DNA of 64,000 nt from Ptiloglossa arizonensis (taxonomy: Eukaryota; Arthropoda; Insecta; Hymenoptera; Colletidae), in assembly GCF_051014685.1 (NCBI RefSeq), contig NW_027478595.1:372001-436000 (forward strand). The letters are read 5' to 3'. Positions 45,152 to 60,599 of this stretch are shown piece after piece. The stretch's first letter is position 1, and the number at the start of each line of letters is the position of its first letter. Position numbers and translations under genes: made by a program. The notes beneath the pieces were generated by a model. It did not search any database and was not told the origin of the DNA. It was given only the letters and a program-made list of their open reading frames with translations.

Positions 45152-47439
45152 ATGACGTATAACGTATAACTTGTAACGTATAACGTATAACGTATAACGT
45201 ATAACCTATAACGTATAACGTATAACGTATAACGTATAACGTATAACGTATAACGTATAACGTATAACGTATAACGTATAACGTCTAACGTATAAAGTAT
45301 AACGTATAACGTATAACGTATAACGTATAACGTATAATGTATTACGTATAACGTATAACGTATAACGTATAACATATAACGTATAACGTATAACGTATAA
45401 CGTATAACGTATAACGTCTAACGTATAAAGTATAACGTATAACGTATAACGTATAACGTATAACGTATAACGTATAATGTATTACGTATAACGTATAACG
45501 TGTAACGTATAACGTATAACGTATAACGTATAACGTATAACGTATAACGTATAATGTATTACGTATAACGTATAACGTATAACGTATAACGTATAACGTA
45601 TAACGTATAACGTGTAACGTATAACGTATAACGTGTAACGTATAACGTATAACGTATAACGTATAACGTATAACGTATAACGTATAACGTATAACGTATA
45701 ACGTATAACGTATAACGTATAACGTATAACGTATAACGTATAACGTATAACGTATAACGTATAACGTCTAACGTATAACGTATAACGTATAACGTATAAC
45801 GTATAACGTATAACGTATGACGTATAACGTATAACGTGTAACGTATAACATATAACGTATAACCTGTGACGTATAACGTATAACGTATAACGTATAACGT
45901 ATAACGTATAATGTATAACGTATAACATGTAACGTATAACGTATAACGTATAACGTATAACGTATAACGTATAACGAATAACGTATAACGTATAACGTAT
46001 AACGTACAACGTATAACGTATAACGTACAACGTTTAACGTATAACGTATAACGTATAACGTATAACGTATAGCGTATAACGTATAACGTATAACGTATAA
46101 CGTCCAACGTATAACGTATAACGTATAACGTATAACGTATAACGTATAACGTACAACGTTTAACGTATACCGTATAACGAATAACGTATAACGTATATCG
46201 CATGACGTATAACATATAACGTATAACGTATAACGTATAACGTATAACGTACAACGTATAACGTATAACGTATATCCTATAACGCATAACGTATAACGTA
46301 TAACGTATAACGTATAACGTATAACGTATAACGTATAACGTATACAGTATAATGTATAACGTATAACGTGTAACGTATAACGTATAACGTATAACGTATA
46401 ACGTATAACGTATAACGTATAACGTATAACGTATAACGTATAACGTATAACGTATAACGTATAACGTTTAACGTATACCGTATAACGAATTCCGTATAAC
46501 GTATATCGCATGACGTATAACATATAACGTATAACGTATAACGTATAACGTATAACGTACAACGTATAACGTATAACGTATATCCTATAACGCATAACGT
46601 ATAACGTATAACGTATAACGTATAACGTATAACGTGTAACGTATAACGTATAACGTATACAGTATAATGTATAACGTATAACGTGTAACGTATAACGTAT
46701 AACGTATAACGTCTAACGTATAAAGTATAACGTATAACGTATAACGTATAACGTATAACGTATAACGTATAATGTATTACGTATAACGTATAACGTGTAA
46801 CGTATAACGTATAACGTATAACGTATAACGTGTAACGTATAACGTATAACGTGTAACGTATAACGTATAACGTATAACGTATAACGTATAACGTATAACG
46901 TATAACGTATAACGTATAACGTATAACGTATAACGTATAACGTATAACGTATAACGTATAACGTATAACGTATAACGTCTAACGTATAACGTATAACGTA
47001 TAACGTATAACGTATAACGTATAACGTATGACGTATAACGTATAACGTGTAACGTATAACATATAACGTATAACCTGTGACGTATAACGTATAACGTATA
47101 ACGTATAACGTATAACGTATAATGTATAACGTATAACATGTAACGTATAGCGTATAACGTATAACGTATAACGTATAACGTATAACGTATAACGTATAAC
47201 GTATAACGTGTAACGTATAACGTATAACGTATTACGTATAACGTATAACGTATAACGTATAACGTATAACGTATAACGTATAACGTATAACGTATAACGT
47301 ATAACGTATAACGTATAACGTATAACGTATAACGTATAACGTATAATGTATAACGTCCAACGTATAACGTATAACGTATAACGTATAACGTATAACGTAT
47401 AACGTATAACGTATAACGTATAACGTATAACGTATAACG

Positions 47440-48410
47440 TCTAACGTACAACGTTTAACGTATACCGTATAACGAATAACGTATAACGTATATCGCATGA
47501 CGTATAACGTATAACGTACAACGTTTAACGTATACCGTATAACGAATAACGTATAACGTATATCGCATGACGTATAACATATAACGTATAACGTATAACG
47601 TATAACGTACAACGTATAACGTATAACGTATATCCTATAACGCATAACGTATAACGTATAACGTATAACGTATAACGTATAACGAATAACGTATAACGTG
47701 TAACGTATAACGTACAACGTTTAACGTATGACGTATAACGTATAACGTATAACGTATAACGTATAACGTATAACGTATAACGTATAACGTACAACGTATA
47801 ACGTATAACGTATATCCTATAACGCATAACGTATAACGTAAAACGTATAACGTATAACGTATAACGTATAACGTATAACGTATATCCTATAACGCATAAC
47901 GTATAACGTATAACGTATAACGTATAACGTATAACGTATAACGTATAACGTATAACGAATAACGTATAACGTATAACGTATAACGTACAACGTTTAACGT
48001 ATAACGTATAACGTAGAACGTATAACGTATAACGTATAACGTATAACGTATGACGTATAACGTATAACGTATAACGTATAACGTATATCCTATAACGCAT
48101 AACGTATAACGTATAACGTATAACGTATAACGTATAACGTATAACGTATAACGTATATCGTACAACGTTCAACGTATAACGTATAATGTATAACGTATAA
48201 CGTATAACGTATAACGTATAACGTATAAGGTATAACGTATAACGTATAACGTATAACGTATAACGTATAACGTATAACGTATAACGTATAACGTATAACG
48301 TACAACGTTTAACGTATAACGTATAACGTATAACGTATAACGTATAACGTATAACGTACAACGTATAACGTATAACGTATAACATATAACGTATAACGTA
48401 TAACATATAA
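47440..48410. repeat. Partial third copy of the 2.6-kb segment
   Basis: The block at 47887-48165 matches 32452-32730 (offset 15,435 bp, 2,205 units), but 48090-48305 matches 33138-33353 at offset 14,952 bp (2,136 units). About 483 bp (69 units) present in the other copies is therefore missing inside this one. The junction is in register. Confidence 0.75.
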
Positions 48411-49085
48411 CGTACAACGTATAACGTATAACGTATATCCTATAACGCATAACGTATAACGTATAACGTATAACGTATAACGTATAACGTATAACGTATA
48501 ACGTATAACGTATAACGTATAACGTATAACGTATAACGTATAACGTATAACGTATACAGTATAACGTATAACGTATAACGTGTAACGTATAACGTATATC
48601 CTATAACGCATAACGTATAACGTATAACGTATAACGTATAACGTATAACGTATAACGTATAACGTATAACGTATAACGTATAACGTATAACGTGTAACGT
48701 ATAACGTATAACGTATACAGTATAATGTATAACGTATAACGTGTAACGTATAACGTATAACGTATAACGTATAACGTATAACGTATAACGTATAACGTAT
48801 AACGTATAACGTATAACGTATAACGTATAACGTATAACGTATAACGTATAACGTATAACGTATAACGTATAACGTATAACGTATAACGTATAACGTATAA
48901 CGTATAACGTATAACGTATAACGTATAACGTCTAACGTATAACGTATAACGTATAACGTATAACGTATATCGTATAACGTATAACGTATAACGAATAACG
49001 TAAAACGTATAACGCATAATGTATAACGTATAACGTATAACGTATTACGTATAACCTATGACGAATAACGTACAACGTATAACGT

Positions 49086-49176
49086 ATAACTTGTAACGAA
49101 AAACGTATAACGAATAACGTAAAACGTATGACGCATTACATGCTACGTATAAAGTATAACATTCAACGTATAACCT
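49086..49176. repeat. Diverged 91-bp cassette, copy 21 (ATGACGC type, ATAACCT end)
   Basis: The anchor is at 49128. It shares the ATGACGA linker unit with copy 18. Confidence 0.9.
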
Positions 49177-49849
49177 ATGACGTATAACGTATAACTTGTA
49201 ACGTATAACGTATAACGTATAACGTATAACGTATAACGTATAACGTATAACGTATAACGTATAACGTATAACGTATAACGTATAACGTATAACGTATAAC
49301 GTATAACGTATAACGTATATCGCATGACGTATAACATATAACGTATAACGTATAACGTACAACGTATAACGTATAATGTATATCCTATAACGCATAACGT
49401 GTAACGTATAACGTATAACGTATAACGTATAACGTATAACGTATAACGTATATCGTATAACGTATAACGTACAACGTTTAACGTATAACGTATAACGTAT
49501 AACGTATTACGTATAACGTATAACGTATAACGTACAACGTATAACGTATAACGTATATCCTATAACGCATAACGTATAACGTATAACGTATAACGTATAA
49601 CGTATAACGTATAACGTATAACGTATAACGTATAACGTATAACGTATAACGTATAACGTATAACGTATAACGTATAACGTATAACGTATAACGTATAACG
49701 TATAACGTATAGCGTATAACGTATAACGTATAACGTATAACGTATAACGTATAACGTATAACGTATAACGTATAACGTATAACGTATAACGTATAACGTA
49801 TAACGTATAACGTATAACGTATAACGTATAACGTATAACGTATAACGTA

Positions 49850-51100
49850 TAACGTATAGCGTGTAACGTATAACGTATAACGATTAACGTAAAACGTATG
49901 ACGTATTACATATTACGTATAACGTATAACGTATAACGTATAACGTATAACGTATAACGTATAACGCATAACGTATAACGTATAACGTAGAACGTATAAC
50001 GTATAACGTATAACGTACAACGTTTAACGTATAACGTATAACGTAGAATGTATAACGTATAACGTATAACGTATAACGTATGACGTATAACGTATAACGT
50101 ATAACGTATAACGTATGACGTATAACGTATAACGTATAACGTATAACGTATAACGTATAACGTATAACGTATAACGTATAACGTATAACGTATAACGTAT
50201 AACGTATAACGTATAACGTATAACGTACAACGTTTAACGTATACCGTATAACGAATAACGTATAACGAATATCGCATGACGTATAACATATAACGTATAA
50301 CGTATAACGTACAACGTATAACGTATAATGTACATCCTATAACGCATAACGTATAACGTATAACGTATAACGTATAACGTATAACGTATAACGTATAACG
50401 TATAACGTATAACGTATAACGTATAACGTATAACGTATAACGTATAACGTATAACGTATAACGTATAACGTATAACGTATAACGTATAACGTATACAGTA
50501 TAATGTATAACGTATAACGTGTAACGTATAACGTATAACGTATAACGTATAACGTATAACGTATAACGTATAACGTATAACGTATAACGTATAACGTATA
50601 ACGTATAACGTATAACGTATAACGTATAACGTATAGCGTATAACGTATAACGTATAACGTATAACGTCCAACGTATAACGTATAACCTATAACGTATAAC
50701 GTATAACGTACAACGTTTAACGTATACCGTATAACGAATAACGTATAACGTATATCGCATGACGTATAACATATAACGTATAACGTATCACGTATAACGT
50801 ATAACGTACAACGTATAACGTATAACGTATATCCTATAACGCATAACGTATAACGTATAACGTATAACGTATAACGTATAACGTATAACGTATAACGTAT
50901 AACGTATAACGTATAACGTATAGCGTATAACGTATAACGTATAACGTATAACGTATAACGTATAACGTATAACGTATAACGTATAACGTGTAACGTATAA
51001 CGTATAACGTATAACGTATAACGTATAACATATAACGTACATCGTCTAACGTATAACGTATAACGTATAACGTATAACGTACAACGTATAACGTATAACG
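49850..51100. repeat. 3.77-kb-spaced repeat, copy 1, with a partly erased diverged cassette
   Basis: It starts with ATAGCGT-GTAACGT and then ATGACGT at 49898 followed by ATTACAT and ATTACGT. The same string returns 3,766 bp (538 units) later. The right end is uncertain because the copies differ by several insertions of whole units. Confidence 0.65.
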
Positions 51101-53615
51101 TATAACGTATAACGTATAACGTATAACGTATAACGTATAACGTATAACGTATAACGTATAACGTATAACGTATAACGTACAACTTTTAACGTATAACGTA
51201 TAACGTATAACGTATAACGTATAACGTATAACGTATAACGAATAACGTATAACGTGTAACGTATAACGTATGGCGTATAACGTATAACGTATAATGTATA
51301 ACGTCCAACGTATAACGTATAACGTATAACGTATAACGTATAACGTACAACGTTTAACGTATACCGTATAACGAATAACGTATAACGTATATCGCATGAC
51401 GTATAACATATAACGTATAACGAATAACGTATAACGTATATCGCATGACGTATAACATATAACGTATAACGTATAACGTATAACGTACAACGTATAACGT
51501 ATAACGTATATCCTATAACGCATAACGTATAACGTATAACGTATAGCTTATAACGTATAACGTATAACGTATAACGTATAACGTATAACGTATAACGTGT
51601 AACGTATAACGTATAACGTATAACGTATAACGTATAACGTATAACGTACATCGTCTAACGTATAACGTATAACGTATAACGTATAACGTACAACGTATAA
51701 CGTATAACGTATAACGTATAACGCATAACGTATAACGTATAACGTATAACGTATAACGTATAACGTATAACGTATAACGTATAACGTATAACGTATAACG
51801 TATAACGTGTAACGTATAACGTATAACGTATACAGTATAATGTATAACGTTTAACGTGTAACGTATAACGTATAACGTATAACGTATAACGTACATCGTC
51901 TAACGTATAACGTATAACGTATAACGTATAACGTACAACGTTTAACGTATAACGTATAACGTATAACGTATAACGTATAACGTATAACGTATAACGTATA
52001 ACGTATAACGTATAACGTATAACGTATGGCGTATAACGTATAACGTATAACGTATAACGTCCAACGTATAACGTATAACGTATAACGTACAACGTTTAAC
52101 GTATACCGTATAACGAATAACGTATAACGTATAACGTATAACGTATAACGTATATCCTATAACGCATAACGTATAACGTATAACGTATAACGTATAACGT
52201 ATAACGTATAACGTATAACGTATAACGTATAACGTATAACGAATAACGTATAACGTATAACGTATAACGTATAACGTATGGCGTATAACGTATAACGTAT
52301 AACGTATGACGTACAACGTATAACGTATAACGTATATCCTATAACGCATAACGTATAACGTATAACGTATAACGTATAACGTATAACGTATAACGTATAA
52401 CGTATATCCTATAACGCATAACGTATAACGTATAACGTATAACGTATAACGTATAACGTATAACGTATAACGTATAACGAATAACGAATAACGTATAACG
52501 TATAACGTATAACGTATAACGTATAACGTATAACGTATAACGTATAACGTATAACGTATAACGTATAACGTATAACGTATGGCGTATAACGTATAACGTA
52601 TAACGTATAACGTCCAACGTATAACGTATAACGTATAACGTATAACGTATAACGTACAACGTTTAACGTATACCGTATAACGAATAACGTATAACGTTTA
52701 TCGCATGACGTATAACATATAACGTATAACGTATAACGTATAACGTACAACGTATAACGTATAACGTATATCCTATAACGCATAACGTATACCGTATAAC
52801 GAATAACGTATAACGTTTATCGCATGACGTATAACATATAACGTATAACGTATAACGTATAACGTATAACGTATAACGTATAACGCATAACGTATAACGT
52901 ATAACGTATAACGTATAACGTATAACGTATAACGTATAACGTATACAGTATAACGTATAACGTATAACGTGTAACGTATAACGTATAACGTATAACGTAT
53001 AACGTATAACGTATAACGTATAACGTATAACGTATAACGTATAACGAATAACGTATAACGTATAACGTATAACGTATAACGTATAACGTATAACGTATAA
53101 CGTACAACGTTTAACGTATACCGTATAACGAATAACGCATAACGTATATCGCATGACGTATAACATATAACGTATAACGTATAACGTACAACGTATAACG
53201 TATAATGTATATCCTATAACGCATAACGTATAACGTATAACGTATAACGTATAACGTATAACGTACAACGTTTAACGTATAACGTATAACGTATAACGTA
53301 TAACGTATAACGTATAACGTATAACGTATAACGTACAACGTATAACGTATAACGTATATCCTATAACGCATAACGTATAACGTATAACGTATAACGTATA
53401 ACGTATAACGTATAACGTATAACGTATAACGTATAACGTATAACGTATAACGTATAACGTATAACGTATAACGTATAACGTATAACGTATAACGTATAAC
53501 GTATAACGTATAACGTATAACGTATAACGTATAACGTATAACGTATAACGTATAACGTATAACGTATAACGTATAACGTATAACGTATAACGTATAACGT
53601 ATAACGTATAACGTA

Positions 53616-54870
53616 TAACGTATAGCGTGTAACGTATAACGTATAACGATTAACGTAAAACGTATGACGTATTACATATTACGTATAACGTATAACGTAT
53701 AACGTATAACGTATAACGTATAACGTATAACGTATAACGTATAACGTATAACGCATAACGTATAACGTATAACGTAGAACGTATAACGTATAACGTATAA
53801 CGTACTACGTTTAACATATAACGTATAACGTAGAAAGTATAACGTATAACGTATAACGTATAACGTATGACGTATAACGTATAACGTATAACGTATAACG
53901 TATGACGTATAACGTATAACGTATAACGTATAACGTATAACGTATAACGTATAACGTATAACGTATAACGTATAACGTATAACGTATAACGTATAACGTA
54001 TAACGTACAACGTTTAACGTATACCGTATAACGAATAACGTATAACGTATATCGCATGACGTATAACATATAACGTATAACGTATAACGTACAACGAATA
54101 ACGTATAATGTATATCCTATAACGCATAACGTATAACGTATAACGTATAACGTATAACGTATAACGTATAACGTATAACGTATAACGTATAACGTATAAC
54201 GTATAACGTATAACGTATAACGTATAACGTATAACGTATAACGTATTACGTATAACGTATAACGTATAACGTATAACGTATAACGTATAGCGTATAACGT
54301 ATAACGTATAACGTATAACGTCCAACGTATAACGTATAACGTATAACGTATAACGTATAACGTACAACGTTTAACGTATACCGTATAACGAATAACGTAT
54401 AACGTATATCGCATGACGTATTACATATAACGTATAACGTATAACGTATAACGTACAACGTATAACGTATAACGTATATCCTATAACGCATAACGTATAA
54501 CGTATAACGTATAACGTATAACGTATAACGTATAACGTATAACGTATAACGTGTAACGTATAACGTATAACGTATACAGTATAATGTATAACGTATAACG
54601 TGTAACGTATAACGTATAACGTATAACGTATAACGTATAACGTATAACGTATAACGTATAACGTATAACGTATAACGTATAACGTATAGCGTATAACGTA
54701 TAACGTATAACGTATAACGTCCAACGTATAACGTATAACGTATAACGTATAACGTATAACGTACAACGTATAACGTATAACGTATATCCTATAACGCATA
54801 ACGTATAACGTATAACGTATAACGTGTAACGTATAACGTATAACGTATAACGTATAACGTATAACGTATA
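53616..54870. repeat. 3.77-kb-spaced repeat, copy 2
   Basis: ATGACGT at 53664 corresponds to 49898. The AGAACGT near 53,775 corresponds to 49,988, with the offset grown to 3,787 bp (541 units). The later AGAATGT of copy 1 (near 50,045) is AGAAAGT here (near 53,832). Confidence 0.65.
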
Positions 54871-55483
54871 ACGTATAACGTATAACGTATAACGTATAAC
54901 GTATAACGTATAACGTATAACGTATAACGTATAACGTATAGCGTATAACGTATAACGTATAACGTATAACGTGTAACGTATAACGTATAACGTATAACGT
55001 ATAACGTATAACGTATAACGTACATCGTCTAACGTATAACGTATAACGTATAACGTATAACGTACAACGTATAACGTATAACGTATAACGTATAACGTAT
55101 AACGTATAACGTATAACGTATAACGTATAACGTATAACGTATAACGTATAACGTATAACGTATAACGTACAACGTATAACGTATAACGTATAACGTACAA
55201 CGTTTAACGTATAACGTATAACGTATAACGTATGACGTATAACGTATAACGTAAAACGTACAACGTATAACGTATAACGTATATCCTATAACGTATAACG
55301 TATAACGTATAACGTATAACGTATAACGTCTAACGTATAACGTATAACGTATAACGTATAACGTATATCGTATAACGTATAACGTATAACGAATAACGTA
55401 AAACGTATAACGCATAATGTATAACGTATAACGTATAACGTATTACGTATAACCTATGACGTATAACGTATAACGTATAACGT

Positions 55484-55574
55484 ATATCTTGTAACGAAAA
55501 ACGTATAACGAATAACGTAAAACGTATGACGCATTACATGCTACGTATAAAGTATAACATTCAACGTATAACCT
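55484..55574. repeat. Diverged 91-bp cassette, copy 22 (ATGACGC type, ATATCTT start)
   Basis: The anchor is at 55526. It is the first copy beginning with ATATCTT, the right-arm marker. Confidence 0.9.
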
Positions 55575-56722
55575 ATGACGTATAACGTATAACTTGTAAC
55601 GTATAACGTATAACGTATAACGTATAACCTATAACGTATAACGTATAACGTATAACGTATAACGTATAACGTATAACGTATAACGTATAACGTATAACGT
55701 ATAACGTATAACGTATAACGTATAACGTATAAAGTATAACGTATAACGTATAACGTATAACGTATAACGTATAACGTATTACGTATAACGTATAACGTAT
55801 AACGTATAACGTATAACGTATAACGTATAACGTATAACGTATAACGTATAACGTATAACGTATAACGTATAACGTATAACGTATAACGTATAACGTATAA
55901 CGTATGACGTATAACGTATAACGTGTAACGTATAACATATAACGTATAACCTGTGACGTATAACGTATAACGTATAACGTATAACGTATAATGTATAACG
56001 TATAACATGTAACGTATAGCGTATAACGTATAACGTATAACGTATAACGTATAACGTATAACGTATAACGTATAACGTATAACGTATAACGTATAACGTA
56101 TAACGTATAACGTATAACGTATTACGTATAACGTATAACGTATAACGTATAACGTATAACGTATAACGTATAACGTATAACGTATAACGTATAACGTATA
56201 ACGTATAACGTATAACGTATAACGTATAACGTATAACGTATAACGTATAACGTATAACGTATAACGTATAACGTATAACGTATAACGTATAACGTATAAC
56301 GTATAACGTATAACGTATAACGTCTAACGTATAACGTATAACGTATAACGTATAACGTATAACGTATAACGTATAACGTATAACGTATAACGTATAACGT
56401 GTAACGTATAACATATAACGTATAACCTGTGACGTATAACGTATAACGTATAACGTATAACGTATAACGTATAACGTATAACGTATAACGTATAACGTAT
56501 AACGTATAACGTATAACGTATAACGTATAACGTATAAAGTATAACGTATAACGTATAACGTATAACGTATAACGTATAACGTATTACGTATAACGTATAA
56601 CGTATAACGTATAACGTATAACGTATAACGTATAACGTACAACGTATAACGTATAACGTATAACGTATAACGTATAACGTATATCGTATAACGTATAACG
56701 TATAACGTATAACGTATAACGT

Positions 56723-56813
56723 ATAACTTGTAACGAAAAACGTATAACGAATAACGTAAAACGTATGAGGCATTACATGCTACGTATAAAGTATAACATT
56801 CAACGTAAAACGT
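56723..56813. repeat. Diverged 91-bp cassette, copy 23 (ATGAGGC type)
   Basis: The anchor is at 56765. It is the only ATGAGGC copy in the right arm. It begins with ATAACTT and has an AGAACGT tail like the left-arm cassettes, not the AGGACGT of the core. Confidence 0.9.
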
Positions 56814-58017
56814 ATAACGTATAACGTATAACGTTTAACGTGTAACGAAGAACGTATAAAGAATAACGTATAACGTATATCGTATAACGTACAACTTATA
56901 ACGTATAACGTACAACGTATAACGTATAACGTATAACGTATAACGTATAACGTATAACGTATAACGTATAACGTATAACGTATAAAGTATAACGTATAAC
57001 GTATAACGTATAACGTATAACGTATAACGTATTACGTATAACGTATAACGTATAACGTATAACGTATAACGTATAACGTATAACGTATAACGTATAACGT
57101 ATAACGTATAACGTATAACGTAGAACGTACAACGTATAACATATAACGTATAATGTATAACGTATAACGTATAACGTATAACGTATAACGTATAACGTAT
57201 AACGTATAACGTATAACGTATAAAGTATAACGTATAACGTTTAACGTATAACGTATAACGTATAACGTATAACGTATAACGTATAACGTATAACGTATAA
57301 CGTATAACGTATAACATGTAACGTATAGCGTATAACGTATAACGTATAACGTATAACGTATAACGTATAACGTATAACGTATAACGTATAACGTATAACG
57401 TATAACGTATAACGTATAACGTATAACGTATAACGTATAACGTATAACGTATAACGTATAAAGTATAACGTATAACGTATAACGTATAACGTATAACGTA
57501 TAACGTATAACGTATAACGTATTACGTATAACGTATAACGTATAACGTATAACGTATAACGTATAACGTATAACGTATAACGTATAACGTATAACGTATA
57601 ACGTATAACGTATAACGTATAACGTATAACGTATAACGTATAACGTATAACGTATAACGTATAACGTATAACGTATATCGTATAACGTATAACGTATAAC
57701 GTATAACGTATAACGTATAACGTATAACGTATAACGTATAACGTATAACGTATAACGTATAACGTATAACGTATAACGTATAACATATAACGTATAACGT
57801 ATAACGTATAACGTATAACGTATAACGTATAACGTATAACGTATAACGTATAACGTATAACGTCTAACGTATAACGTATAACGTATAACGTATAACGTAT
57901 ATCGTATAACGTATAACGTATAACGAATAACGTAAAACGTATAACGCATAATGTATAACGTATAACGTATAACGTATTACGTATAACCTATGACGTATAA
58001 CGTATAACGTATAACGT

Positions 58018-58108
58018 ATATCTTGTAACGAAAAAGGTATAACGAATAACGTAAAACGTATGACGCATTACATGCTACGTATAAAGTATAACATTCAACG
58101 TATAACCT
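58018..58108. repeat. Diverged 91-bp cassette, copy 24 (ATGACGC type, ATATCTT start)
   Basis: The anchor is at 58060. It has a private change of the first AAAACGT to AAAAGGT at 58032. Confidence 0.9.
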
Positions 58109-60599
58109 ATGACGTATAACGTATAACTTGTAACGTATAACGTATAACGTATAACGTATAACCTATAACGTATAACGTATAACGTATAACGTATAACGTA
58201 TAACGTATAACGTATAACGTATAACGTATAACGTATAACGTATAACGTATAACGTATAACGTATAAAGTATAACGTATAACGTATAACGTATAACGTATA
58301 ACGTATAACGTATTACGTATAACGTATAACGTATAACGTATAACGTATAACGTATAACGTATAACGTATAACGTATAACGTATAACGTATAACGTATAAC
58401 GTATAACGTATAACGTATAACGTATAACGTATAACGTATGACGTATAACGTATAACGTATAACGTATAACGTATAACGTATAACGTATAACGTATAACGT
58501 ATAACGTATAACGTATAACGTATAACGTATGACGTATAACGTATAACGTGTAACGTATAACATATAACGTATAACCTGTGACGTATAACGTATAACGTAT
58601 AACGTATAACGTATAATGTATAACGTATAACATGTAACGTATAGCGTATAACGTATAACGTATAACGTATAACGTATAACGTATAACGTATAACGTATAA
58701 CGTATAACGTATAACGTATAACGTATAACGTATAACGTATTACGTATAACGTATAACGTATAACGTATAACGTATAACGTATAACGTATAACGTATAACG
58801 TATAACGTATAACGTATAACGTATAACGTATAACGTATAACGTATAACGTATAACGTATAACGTGTAACGTATAACGTGTAACGTATAACGTATAACGTA
58901 TAACGTATAAAGTATAACGTACAACGTATAACGTATAACGTATAACGTACAACGTATAACGTATAACGTATAACGAATAACGTATAACGTATAACGTATA
59001 ACGTATAACGTATAACGTATAACGTATAACGTATAACGTATAACGTATAACGTATAACGTATAACGTATAACGTATAACGTATAACGTATAACGTATAAC
59101 GTATAACGTATAACGTATAACGTATAACGTATAACGTATAACGTATAACGTATAACGTATAACGTATAACGTATAACGTATAACGTATAACGTATAACGA
59201 ATAACGTATAACGTATAACGTATAACGTATAACGTATAACGTATAACGTATAACGTATAACGTATAACGTATAACGTATAACGTATAACGTATAACGTAT
59301 AACGTATAACGTATAACGTATAACGTATAACGTATAACGTATAACGTATAACGTATAACGTATAACGTATAACGTATAACGTATAACGTATAACGTATAA
59401 CGTATAACGTATAACGTATAACGTATAACGTATAACGTATAACGTATAACGTATAACGTATAACGTATAACGTATAACGTATAACGTATAACGTATAACA
59501 TGTAACGTATAACGTATAACGTATAACGTATAACGTATAACGTATAACGTATATCGTATAACGTATAACGTATAACGTATAACGTATAACGTATAACGTA
59601 TAACGTATAACGTATAACGTATAACGTATAACGTATGACGTATAACGTATAACGTGTAAAGTATAACATATAACGTATAACCTGTGACGTATAACGTATA
59701 ACGTATAACGTATAACGTATAACGTATAACGTATAACATGTAACGTATAGCGTATAACGTATAACGTATAACGTATAACGTATAACGTATAACGTATAAC
59801 GTATAACGTATAACGTATAACGTATAACGTATAACGTATAACGTATAACGTATAACGTATAACGTATAACGTATTACGTATAACGTATAACGTATAACGT
59901 ATAACGTATAACGTATAACGTATAACGTATAACGTATAACGTATAACGTATAACGTATAACGTATAACGTATAACGTATAACGTATAACGTATAACGTAT
60001 AACGTATAACGTGTAACGTATAACGTATAACGTATAACGTATAAAGTATAACGTACAACGTATAACGTATAACGTATAACGTATAACGTATAACGTATAA
60101 CGTATAACGAATAACGTATAACGTATAACGTATAACGTATAACGTATAACGTATAACGTATAACGTATAACGTATAACGTATAACGTATAACGTATAACG
60201 TATAACGTATAACGTATAACGTATAACGTATAACGTATAACGTATAACGTATAACGTATAACGTATAACGTATAACGTATAACGTATAACGTATAACGTA
60301 TAACGTATAACGTATAACGTATAACGTATAACGTATAACGTATAACGTATAACGTATAACGTATAACGTATAACGTATATCGTATAACGTATAACGTATA
60401 ACGTATAACGTATAACGTATAACGTATAACGTATAACGTATAACGTATAACGTATAACGTATAACGTATAACGTATAACGTATAACGTATAACGTATAAC
60501 GTATAACGTATAACGTATAACGTATAACGTATAACGTATAACGTATAACGTCTAACGTATAACGTATAACGTATAACGTATAACGTATATCGTATAACG

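Larger units (their letters stand above)
9631..55290. repeat. Core domain of the satellite, rich in ATATCCT and ATACCGT cassettes
   Basis: The first ACAACGT-TTAACGT pair is at about 9,633 and the first ATATCCT at 9822. The last ATATCCT is at about 55,280 and has lost its ATAACGC partner. Between them the two core cassettes recur every few hundred bases. Segments resembling the arms (with the ATAACGC/ATAATGT and ATGACGC cassettes) are interleaved near 19.7, 25.0, 27.8, 41.1, 43.4, 45.0 and 49.0 kb. Domain edges are read from marker units and are good to about 100 bases. Confidence 0.78.

Noticed and set aside
49850..54870. Inverted pair of the 49.9 and 53.6 kb segments
   Set aside because: Marker order and unit direction are the same in both, so the repeat is direct.
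9631..55290. CRISPR array from regularly repeated cassettes
   Set aside because: The stretches between cassettes are the same 7-mer, not unique spacers. Spacing is irregular and there is no cas gene or leader.
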